Assembly (NCBI GenBank): GCA_039621445.1
Contig: CP154955.1
Span: 186,001-250,000, forward strand
From: Euglena gracilis
Taxonomy: Eukaryota > Euglenida > Euglenophyceae > Euglenales
Direction of reading: 5' to 3'
Length of the DNA: 64,000 bases
In this document: in pieces, positions 27,201 through 39,200 of the stretch
Position numbering within the stretch: position 1 is the stretch's first letter
Layout: the number at the start of each line of letters is the position of its first letter
Notes under the pieces: model-generated
Told to the model about the DNA's origin: nothing
The model's database searches: none
Seen by the model: the letters and a program-made list of their open reading frames with translations, nothing else
Made by a program: the position numbers and the translations under genes

Positions 27201-30200
27201 AAAAATCCCCCCGGGAAACTGTCACGTGACAGGTGGGCTGGTACCGGAGACCCTGACAACCTTTCCTATCATGACAGTTTAGCCAGTACAAAGGACCCTA
27301 ACTGCTTCCCAAGTGGGACCCTGACAGTTTCCTGGGTAGGGCATTTCAAAGAGAGTCAACAAAAAATCACCCTGACAGGTTGGCCAGTGCTGAGGACCCT
27401 GACAACTTCCCATACTGACAGGTTGGCCAGTAACTGGGACCCTGACAGTTTCCCAGGCGGGACCCTGACAGGTTCTCGGGCATTTAGTAACCCCCCCCCA
27501 TTTAAACCGACCCGTCGGTTTAGGACTTTTGGGTTGGCGGAAATCCTGGAGGGGGTCGGTTTAGACGGGGGGTCGGTTTCAGGGGGAGCACGATGCTGGC
27601 CGACGGCGTGACGGAAGCGGGTTGATGTCAGCAAGGCAATTTCAATTGGCAAATGCCCAATTTGGTCGGCCAATTCCTAACTTTGAGTGACAAATGCCTA
27701 ATTTGGATGCAAATTCTTAATTTTCGGGGGCAAATGCTGAATTTTGGGTGTAATATCCAATTTTTGGTGGCAGACTGCCTAATTTTGGGTGTAAACTTCA
27801 AATTTCAGATGGCAAATCCCTATTTTTGCAATTTTTGGGTTCCAACACCAAATTTTCAGAGGAAAATGCCCAATTTGAGGTGCAAACTCCAAATTTTGGA
27901 AGCAAATGCCGAATTTGGGTGTAAAATCCTAATTTTGGGTCATCAATACCAACTATTCAATTAGCATGGACGCTCTTTCCATTGGAGGCTTCCATTATGT
28001 TGTGCATGTTTGTCATCCAACTTGCCATGGGTCGGTTTATTTATTTTTTTGGTTGAAATTCTGCAATGGGTCGGTTTGGAAGGGTAGGTCGGTTTAGAAG
28101 GGGGGTCGGTTTAAATGGGGGGGGGGGTTAATTTGGAATTTTCCGATTTCTAAATTTAGAATTTCCAGAGGATCGAGGTTCACAAATGTAAACCTCTGTG
28201 AAACCACTTTTTAGGTTGATAATATATTTTACACATCCTCCATCCGCTATAAGCGTGCACCAAGGGTTTTTGGTAATTTAAGGTTTGTCAAGTTTTATTC
28301 CAATCATAACTACCCCCCCAAGAAATTGTGATGCCAGCAACAAGTAAAAAAGAACAACACATGAAATGGTCACAACCTTTGCGGAAGAAAAAATACATCG
28401 TCAGATGAGATTGATGATAAATTAAACATAGAACTCGGTGGAAGCAAATTTCCACCGGGAGGGCACGGTGCCATGGGAAGGCACCTCATTCAAAACAGAC
28501 CAGAACGGGGAAATGAGTCCCATAAATCCTGGACATTGTTTCATCCACAAAAAAAAACACGAAATAATCTTCTTTTTCGACCTCAATGGTCTTATCTGAC
28601 CCCGAAATATGCTGTTTCGTCAAGGTGTGATCCTTGACAAGGAAAAAATCCTGTACCTTACAGACCGCCTTGGTGACGCCTTCTTCGATCCAATGGGGAG
28701 CCTGAGCGGTGGGCAAGCACGATTGAGACGAGGTTTTTCACCGCCCCAGTCACCACCAGGTGGCGGTTAAGCTTCTGCAACGCCGCCTGCGTCTTGCCAA
28801 CACATGCCACCGGGACACGACCATCTCAACCAACGAGAAATTGGCCGGTAAATCATCAAAAATCGCCACAATGCAACTAAAAACCAAACAGCACACAATC
28901 TTAAATGGCAGACTTCTCTGCGGTGTGCTGTAAGATCAGCATGGAGCACAGAATTATCAAGCCATTTGTACACTTTGCTCCATGGAGAAATTTGTTTGTC
29001 CTTCCACCTTGGTGTCCGTCTTGTCCAACACACATACACACACATGCGTTCCTTCCCCCCCCCCCATTTGTCCTTGGCCCGCCAAAGTTCAGGTAAAATG
29101 CGGTTGAGGCATTGGCTTTTGTGAATGGCACAGAGGGGGTACCAGGCACAAGCCATGTTATGTGCAATGTGCCATAGACCACAAAAGACACAGATGGAGT
29201 GCACCCCCCTGCCTTTGACATGTCTTGTCCATGACACACCTCCTCTCATGTCAACAGCACTTTCCCCATAATCAAAGTATGTATATATATACATATATAT
29301 ACATATATATACATATATAAACATATATATACATATATATGTACATATTTTTGCCTTTTGTTTTTGCATACATAACTATATCTGCTTCTTATTTATGTCA
29401 CACGTGGTTATAATATATATAAGATATCATAATAATAACAATATCAACCATAATGGAAAAAAACAATAAGATCAACAACAAAACAACAACAACAACAGCA
29501 ACAACAACGACAACAACAACAACAACAACAACATGATGATGATGATGACGACGACGACGACATTGATGATGATGATGATGACGACGACGACGACGACGAT
29601 GGTGATGATGATGATGATGAAGATGAGGATGATGATAATATGACAGTTAAATGAACCTATGATCGGTGCAAAACAAGAGCACCTACTGGAAGGTTGGGGG
29701 GGGTTTAATGCTTTTCGTAAGCGATACTGTGCCTGAAAGATATCTTCTGAGCTCACGGATGCCTTTGCAGGAGAGTGCCTGTTGAGACTTATAGCCCACT
29801 TGAGCATTGAGACACTTTCCTGGAGAGAGGGGGTGTTTCAACTGTTCTCTTCTCCTTTTTTATAATCTGAGAGGACCTAAATTGAAAAAATGAATGAATC
29901 GCAGATCTAACCCAAAGCGGGAAAACCAGTGTCGACGTTGGACATTTGCCGGGTGACCTGTGGCTGGGGTCAATGGGGCAATGGGCAAGGTCGGCTGTGC
30001 TTCGAATGGGGGGAAGGAGAACGCAGGGAAAATCTCCTTTGGCAGCCCACAGCCGGGCGCAGAAGTTGCGCAATTTGACCTGCAGGGCGGCGGAGGAGAG
30101 AACGCATTCCCAGTGGGATCGCCGGCGGCAGGTCGGGCACGTGAAGCAGTCGGTGTCTGCCACGCGCAATGGACGCCACGGCGCACACTTAGTCACGGAG

Positions 30201-33200
30201 CACCAACTCAGGAACCTGGAAACCCACCCTAACCCTAATCCTGACCCCTGGAAAACCGTGGTGTGGAAAATCCCAATGTGCCCAGCTAATCTAACCTGTC
30301 TTCCAACTGCCTTTTGGCGCTGTGAAATACTCATTAAAATAAGGGGCTTTTTGAAGCTGGAGGGGGCCCAGAACCATTTTTCCAGCCAGCAGCTCCCAGT
30401 CAGGCACATTCTCTGTCTGACCACTTTGCAGCTCAACCCATGATTTCCTTCATCCTTCTGAGAGGACACCATGTTTGCAACCGATGGTGTGTCAGGTATG
30501 ACAAACAGATGGAGAGAGACAACTTGGGGAAAAAACGCCCAAAATTGCAAAGCAAAAAGCATCTGTCTCGTTGCAGAAAAGTCAAGACAGAAAAAGAGCT
30601 AACCCTGCAACAGTAATAGCAAAAGGAAGACGGATTTGGCACATGGGGACCCTTGCCAGAGGATCTCGACAGTGTTCGCACCGAACCACAGCCATCTGCA
30701 GCGGCTGGGTTCAGGCACTCACCGAGACCGACGGGAAAGCAATAAACGGCTCATGGTGGAAACGGCTTCCGGCTGCCGGCAGCCGGCTGACCTGAAGTCC
30801 TGCTCCCCACCGACCAGAGGCGTTTTAGGACCCGGGAGGGCCAAGACCACCCACCCACCCTCTGGGCTCGGGGGCCTACTTCTTGGGGGGGGGACAATTT
30901 CGGGGTGAAAAAAACTTCGGCGCTGAAGGCCGAAAACAGAAGAACCCCAGCATACCTGCTCCAGGTACCCACTTCTCCCTAGTTGCACAAAGGCTTCTTG
31001 TCTGTTTATGACCGGCGCTACCTTCGCTTCTGGCCCAGTTTGTGTGGTGAGCACCTGCTCCCCACCCCCCGGGGGGCGGGACCGGACCCACCAATCCCCC
31101 CCCCCCTAGGTCACAAAACTGAAAAACCTATGACAAAAAATTGCTTCTTCACTGCATCAATGAACAAAAAAAAGAAACCAACCGGAACCCGGAAACGGCA
31201 AAAAGAAGAACAACAGGTGGGAAGCCCGTGGGGTACTGAAGTTTTCTGAGCTCTGTGCCCCTCACTGTATGCCCTGCGAAGCCCTGCTGTGCCACCCTCA
31301 CGCATGTTTAATGACCCCAATATTTAATTTCCCCACAAAAAAAAATGCAAATGTGACTGCAAGCCAACCCAATTAAGTCAAAAGTGCCATGAACCCCATT
31401 TCAATGCTTAAATCACATTAACAGATACCTTCGTTTGATTGCATAAACCCCACCTTTAATAATAACAAATTGATGGGAATACAATAAAACTTGTTTTTGC
31501 ATCTCACTTTACTTCATCCACAAACTTTCAGATCTGTAACAAAGTAAATTTATGAATTTGATGATGAAGAACATTGAAAACATTGTAATCATCACCCTCA
31601 TTTTTCATCACTTCCACCAAATTCCGCAATTTTTCAGATCTGTACCACAAAAAATGTTGAATTCATTGACAATGACTGGATTGAATGAATTGAATGAATT
31701 GACAATCTATATGATGTCTTATTCCCATTCATCCCCCCCCAAAATATAAGCAACTGGCAGAATATCTTTGGGTTTCCGGAAATCGGCCCCAGGGGTCTTA
31801 TACTTGGGTTGCTTGCCCTCGTTTCACCACTGGGCCCACACTGCTTTTCAATTGTTAAATTGTGCAGTTTCAGGTTAGTTTCAATGCAGGGTGTAAGGAA
31901 CAGGTTTAGGATGTTATGCTTTTACCACCAGGGTCAAGCTGAGAATGAGCCAATCACGGAAGCAGTGGATCTGGCCGCAGCGAGTCAGTCTCCACCCGGG
32001 GGTACGTACAACACGCAACCAGGGCGTCACTTTGACGACCCCCCAGGGGGGGGGGTCAACCTCAGGCCGTCAGGGAAATTTGACTGTCGTCGATTGGGGG
32101 GAAGGAGGTCCGAGGCTTGAAAAAAGCTGCTGGCTGGCTGGAACCCCCTGAGGGACGGGGATTACTTCGGCGTGAAAGACGCCCTGCAAGAAAGCCACGA
32201 GACGTATGTTCGCCTGAAACAGGGAAGCCATTCCCATTGAGGAGTACTCAATAGTGCAGATGTGCTGAGTCAGCCACGCCAAAGCGACGAAAACCCGGGC
32301 AGTCATCCCAGTTCTTTAACAGGAGGGGAAAAAAGAAGCAACTGGGTGAATTTTCACCATTTTCCCCCCTGTCCCCTCCACCTCCATTGACTTGGGCTGC
32401 CCCAGCCATTTATGAAAAAAATCCCCTTCTCCCCCTTTGGCTGATCAGCAGCAGGCTGAATTCGACCCGCTGGACTGCCTGGGCAGGCAGGCACTACCCC
32501 CCAGGGGAGGGGGCTGTCTAGTGGTGGGCTAAAAAAAAAAGTGATCAAAAATTGCCTTTTTGGGGCTTGCGGCGCGCTCGGTGCTGGAAGTGCCTTAGCC
32601 GAGTGTCCAGGCACTTTTGACCATGTGCCCCATCCTCCCCCCTCAGTTGCACTAAGGCTTCTTGTCTGTTCATGGCCGGCGCTAACTTCGCTTCTGACCC
32701 AGTTTGCAGTGTGAGGACCCCCCCGCGGGGGGGGGGGGGGTCGGATCTGGGCCTTGGAGTGCCTGCCCACTCACCACACTGGGGTCGGCCTTTCCTGAAA
32801 TACAGCGTGATCAGTAGATGACTTATAACCCCCCTGATGAAGAAAAATAAACGAGGCTCAGAAGGAATTTATCCGGCCAGTAACGAAAAAAAAAAAGCCA
32901 CTTTCCCTCAAATTTCGTCGGAACCACATCACAGGGAGGGTAGTTTCAGGTTGGATTCCCAGATTGTCAATTGTGACGCTTCGGGTTTTTTTTGCTAATG
33001 TGAAAATTGTCCGCCTTGGACACCTTGGGGGTTCCCATGGCTGAAATTGGGCCCGACCCGGGGTCAAACTGAATACCAAAAATATCGAAACTGAAAAAAA
33101 AACTGCCAATTATTCAAAAAGCCGACATTTTGACCCAAAATTTTGTCCTGGCCAGCCGTTTCGGGCCCGCTTTTGCCCTTTTTTGGCCCATTTTTTGGCC

Positions 33201-36200
33201 CGGAACCCCCCCCTGCCCCCCCCCCCCACCCGAATTCCTACAACCCCTGACCAGGGGGGGGGGGGGGGTGGGCACCCCCTCCCCCTTACGTGCAACTGCC
33301 GACAAGGGGGTGGTTGGTATACAGGGGCCGTCGGTGGGCAAGGGGGGGGGGTAGGGGCAGGTGTACGTGAAAGGGAAAAAAAATGCTGTCCAGCCGCTCA
33401 AGGGGCGGCTGGAAAATAAAGCAAAACAATCTTACCGTTTTGCATCGCAACGGTGTGGATTTGTTTTTGGGTACCTATTTTGCAAGAGCTTGGAAAATAA
33501 AGCAAAACAATCTTACCGTTTTGCATCGCAACGGTGTGGATTTGTTTTTGGGTATCTATTTTGCAAGATCTTTGGCACATTTGAACAACTCCGGGGAATG
33601 TCAGCTGGCAAGTCAGCCAGCCCAAGCCTCCGTGACAATTACCCAACATGGCAAGCAACGGGACGGACAGTGATGGCTTTTTCGGGGTGAATTTTCGGAT
33701 TTTGGAAAGCTTCACTTTCGCGCTACTTCAGGATTCTCACGTTTTTTATGGCACAAAAACGATGGGAATCTTGCCTGGGGGTACTTTGGTACTTTGGTAC
33801 ACGAGGTACTTATTTTGGGGGGTAGGACTTTCACCAACAATCCCGTGACTTACAAATGCCCTCCCCACAAGTGCACACTTATAAGAACGTGTAAGTTCAG
33901 CTGGCCATGCAAACCAGATCCCGACCATATGAGAGTTTGGATACGGTCTCCTCCTCTTGGATGGGGGCCCTTGGGTTGGGGCGCATTGCTATGGCCCCTC
34001 TGGCTCTGCCGCACTCCGCAGGTCCTTGAACTGGACCTGTTGCCGGCACGACGTGCACTGCGCGGCCATCGCCAGGGACAGCGTCCCCTCCTCCAGGAAG
34101 TGCGCCCACGCACCGACCACATCCCCGATGGGCGGTGGGCAAATAAAAAGCAAACAATATTCACTTCTGAAATACATCATTCGGGGGGAATCTTTGGCAC
34201 TTTTCCTCGTAAATTTTTGGGCAAAAATTTGACCCTGAAGTACACATATCTACGTTGAATTCCACCAAAATCCATTGTGGGTTCAACACTTGTCTCTGAA
34301 ACACGCAAAGAAATATTTCATTCAATCTTCATTTTCAAAATCGAATATGGTAGATCATCAAAGCACAAATATATAATAAAAATTTTCATGGTGGTGAGTG
34401 GGCGTTGAGCAATGGGCAAGCATGGTTGGTAAATACAACGCATGGCACCTTCACACAGTCCTCTTGCTGGGTCAAGTTTAGCACCCCTCCTCGTAAATTC
34501 CCAAATAATAATAAAAACAACAATATCGCCCCTTAAATAATATTCACACATAACATAACATACATACATATATGATACCAGAAAATATAATCATAATGAA
34601 ACTTATTATTTGTTATTAAAATTATTAATTTTCATTAACTAATTAATTCATTTTATATTACATTTAAAAATATATTTAAAATTTATTTCATATTTGGGTA
34701 ATAGCATTTCATTTACCCCCCCCCTATGTCCAATGACCGGTAACCTCTGTCCTCTGACCGGGGGGGGTCGTTGGACATAGGGTAGTGACCAAAAAGGTGT
34801 CCTCTGACCGGGGGGGTGGTCGTTGGACATGGGGTCAAAAGAAAGTTGGTGGGTACCCGGGTCCCTACCCACCCAAAAATGCCCAAATTTTCCCTTCCGG
34901 CGCTTCGCGCCGAAAATTTTGGGCAATTTTGACAAATTTTTGTCCAAAAAGTGTCGAAAATGGCATTTTGGCCAAATTTTTGGCCAATTTTTGGGCAAAA
35001 TTTTTCGTCCCGGCGCTTTGCGCCGGGACCAAAAATTTGGTCAAACCTCCGAAAAGGTGTCCTCTGACCGGGGGGGTGGTCATTGGACATAGGGGGGTCG
35101 TTGGACATAGGGGGGGGGGTACATAATATGGGGTCCAGCACCTACCCACAGGGCATAATGGGAAGGCCTGGTGGGGGTCGACCCCCCACCTAGGTGGGAG
35201 GTGGGGGGGTCAACCCTCCATCCACCCACCACAGCATTTTCACAGATTCAGAAGCAGTCAGAATAAAAAAAATTGGGGTCGAAAATTGGTGCTCCTGGAA
35301 ATATGGGAGGAGTCGGTGGGGGGTCCACACGCACACCCACCACCCTGGCTGTTTGGCCGATTCCCGTTCTGTCCTGCCACCCCCCCCCCCCATGGGGGAC
35401 TGCTCGAGGGGGGGGGGGGGGGGGAAGTCACAGACGGTCAAAAAATTTGGTAGTTTGTGCTGAAAATAGACGCCCCCTCCCAGGAAATGTTATTTGCAGA
35501 CCGCCATTTAGTGTGTATCACAACGTATCTGTGATACATTAATTTTATTTTGGTGATACATATGTGATACATTAAAAAAATTTTTGGTGATACATATGTG
35601 ATACATTAAAAATTTTTTGGTGATACATTAAAAAAAAATTGGTGATACATATGTGATACACAAATTTTCCTTGGTGAAACATATAATAAGTTGTGAAGCA
35701 CAAATTTGTAAGATGAAAAATTTTCAGACAAACATAAGATGGCGCTCACCCAGCTCCCAGCTTGAGGAACTCAGGTTCCCATGGTGCTCCAGCCCCGCTT
35801 CCGTGGCGCTGACCTGTCTGCCAAGACAGGTCCCTGCCATCTTTTTTTATTTTTATTTTTTGAGACATGCACGGGGTTTTCTCTTTGGGCGGGTCCCCGG
35901 CTGCCATATTTTTTTGTCTTTTTTGTCAGCAACTTCTCAGCCGCTATTTTTTAATTTATTGGACGGGATAAGAGAAGAATGGAACGAAATCTTACACTGT
36001 GCTGGATGACGCTGCCAACTGACCCTTCACAGACGCCTCACCCCCAGTGGAAGTGCCATGGGTGCCATGTCCTTAATTGTGAGGAATCCAAAAGTTTTCT
36101 TGCTGTCAAATGCCTCCTTCCAAAGAGAACCTTCAAAACGCGGAAGACAGGATTCCGAGACAACAATTCCTCAAACCATTGACAAGATATTACGGGACTT

Positions 36201-39200
36201 CGAAAATTTCGAAAAAAATTTGGAAATAATACCCCCCCCCAAATAATACCCCTCCCTCGGGCCGGGACTTAAAGCGAAAAAATAAACCCCGGGGGTATTA
36301 TTTGGGGGGGGTTAGACCCAAAATAGCACCCAAAACCCCCTTTGGGGTCATTTTTTGTACTTTCTCATAAAATTTAGCATTTTTGGAAGCCAGATAATCA
36401 AGAAAAATCGAATCTTTTCGTAATTTGTTGTCAGAGATTTTTATTTTTACCCAACTTTTCAGGTCAAAATCCGGGTCGTCGGCCCAAGATTTGGGGGGGG
36501 GGTATTAATTTGGTGGAGGAAGTCGGACCCCGAGGGGGTGGGGGTATTATTTGAGGGTGTTTATTTTGGGGGGGGGTATTATTTGGGGGGAGGGTTTACC
36601 TCACCCCTCCCGGGCGCTTGGCCCGGGCCATGATTGAAGGTAAGGCCAGGGAGCCAACCTTAGGGGGCCAAATTTGCGTGTTAAGAATTTTGGCGGCCAT
36701 GTGCAAAGGGCCAAAGGCCAACTTTAGGGGGACCAAGTTTGCATGTAAGGAGGAGGGGGGGGGGCCCCCGGCTCTCCCCCTCCCCACCATTCCCACCCAC
36801 AGGGGGGACGGCAATGGCTCACTGTCATTGCACTTTTCATAAAGGACGTCCCAAAACATAAATGTGCTCAAAATGAATGTTTTTGGGACATCTTCAAAAT
36901 TGATTTTTGGCAAACGTGCTTAGAATTGAACATGCGAACGGGGAGGTAATTGCTATAACCCCGACTACAGATTGGAAAAATTTTTGCTGGAAGAATAGGC
37001 GAGTCGTACCCCCCCCCTATGTCCAATGACCGGTAACCTCTGTCCTCTGACCGGGGAGGTGGCCGTTGGACATAGGGTAGTGACCAAAAAGGTGTCCTCT
37101 GACCGGGGGGGTGGTCGTTGGACATGGGGTCAAAAGAAAGTTGGTGGGTACCCGGGTCCCTACCCACCCAAAAATGCCCAAATTTTCCCTTCCGGCGCTT
37201 CGCGCCGAAAATTTTGGGCAATTTTGACAAATTTTTGTCCAAAAAGTGTCGAAAATGGCATTTTGGCCAAATTTTTGGCCAATTTTTGGCAAAATTTTTC
37301 GTCCCGGCGCTTTGCGCCGGGACCAAAAATTTGGTCAAACCTCCGAAAAGGTGTCCTCTGACCGGGGGGGTGGTCATTGGACATAGGGGGGTCGTTGGAC
37401 ATAGGGGGGGGGTAACCGAAACATATTGCTGAAAGCATTATCACAAGAAAAATGCACCATTTGTCTGCAGAGAGGCAAAAAAAACAAGGATGAAAAGCGG
37501 AACAGAAAGGGGAAAAAACATTTTAATGTACCCCCCCCCCCCTAGTCGTATGACCGGGTTCCTGCAACCTGTGACCGGGGGGGGGGGTCATAACACCCCC
37601 ATAACCTGCAACCTGTGACCGGGGGGTGGTCGTAAAGGAGGTGGCGGTCATAGGTAAGGTACCTGCAACCTGTGACCGGGGGGGGGGGGGGGGGTCATAA
37701 CACCCCCATGACCTGCAACCTGTGACCGGTGGTGGTGGTCGTAAATGAGGGGTGGTCGTACGACTACCTCCCCCCCCCTTGTCGTTGACACGCCAATGTT
37801 CCAGGAGAGTGCCGTTGACACGAGGGGTGTGTCAACGACACGCCATGTCAATGTCACTGTGATTCAATAAGTAGTGTTCCAGAAAAGTGTCGTTGACACG
37901 GGGGGTGTGTCAACGACACGCCGTGTCAACGACAAGGGGGGGGGGAGGTAGGGGGGGGGTAAAAATGGAAAATTTTATGAAAATTTGGTGATACATATGT
38001 GATACATTAAAATTTTATTGGTGATACATATGTGATACGGTAAAAAAATTCTGGTGATACATATGTGATACATTAATTTTTAGGCTGTGATACATGTGAT
38101 ACGCAAAAAAATTTTTTGGTGATACATACTAAATGGAGGTCTGGTTATTTGTTGAGTTTCAATGCAACAGAGAATTTAGAATTTTGCACCAAATTCTCCC
38201 CTTGTTCAATATTTGTGTGTGACATTGGCAAAATTGCAAATAAATATCTGAATCTTGCTGAGTTGAAAATTTGAATTGAAATTAAAAAGGCAACTGTGAA
38301 ATGAAAAAATACTGTATCGTCCATTTGGACCTCATTTTTAAAAAATGCCTGGTGTCTGGTCCAACTTTCTATTTCGGTGGATCCTCTGAGAGGAGCTGTT
38401 GGTAAGCGCAGAAATGCTGGCTGGCTCAACTCCCACCCTCCAGCGTAATAAGAAACCCTGATCTGATCTGTTGTCATCCATCCTTTGGGTGCTTGAGCTC
38501 ATCACAGTGGGGGGGTGCTGTCCTGCAAAAACGCTGCACCTGCACCCCTTCTTTTGGCTGAAACGACGCCATAGCCAGAACAAGCTGCTGGGGATATTGC
38601 ACGCCCCAGCCCAGAAAACGGCCAAGAAATGCCTCCCGCACCGGTGCAAATGATGCCCGCGGACCCTCGGGAGTGAGCGCCAGCCCAAGGTATTGATCCG
38701 GCTGTGCCTGGCTTCTCTTCGGTAGCGAACCTCACTTTCGCTGTGCCACAGCCCAGCCCCAAAGCACTGTCTTGTGGCTGCACACCAACGGGTGGAAAGC
38801 GACGTCGTTGGCAGGCCGCGCCAGGGGACTGGATCCCCCCAACCCAATACGGGGAGGTCCAGCAACACACAAAACGTACAAAATGCAGCTGACCCATATG
38901 CACCCATAGAGAGGTGACCTATATGCCCACCTACATAAGCACATGACCTATATGCCTACCTGCATGCACACATGACCTACCTATATGCCCACCTACATAC
39001 ACACATGACCTATATTCCTCTCCTCCATGTACACATGACCTATATGCCTACCTCCATACATGCATCACCTATATGCCTACCTCAATACATACATGACCTA
39101 TATGCCCACCTCCATACACACATGAGCTATATGCCTACCTCCATATTCACATGACCTATATGACGACCTCCACATGCACATAATCTATATGCCTGCCTCC

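Larger units (their letters stand above)
35497..38143. mobile_element. 2,647-bp hAT-like element hosting nested insertions
   Basis: Termini CAGACCGCCATTTAGTGTGT and inverted CAGACCTCCATTTAGTATGT. Perfect 8-bp target duplication GTTATTTG (35489-35496 and 38144-38151). Subterminal GTGATACATATGTGATACAT repeats occupy about 35515-35690 and 37985-38130. Three further elements sit inside. The remaining unique core has only weak open frames and no recognisable transposase, so it is probably non-autonomous. Confidence 0.9.

Noticed and set aside
29472-29807. 111-codon ORF rich in Ile/Val/Leu
   Set aside because: Trinucleotide array translation.
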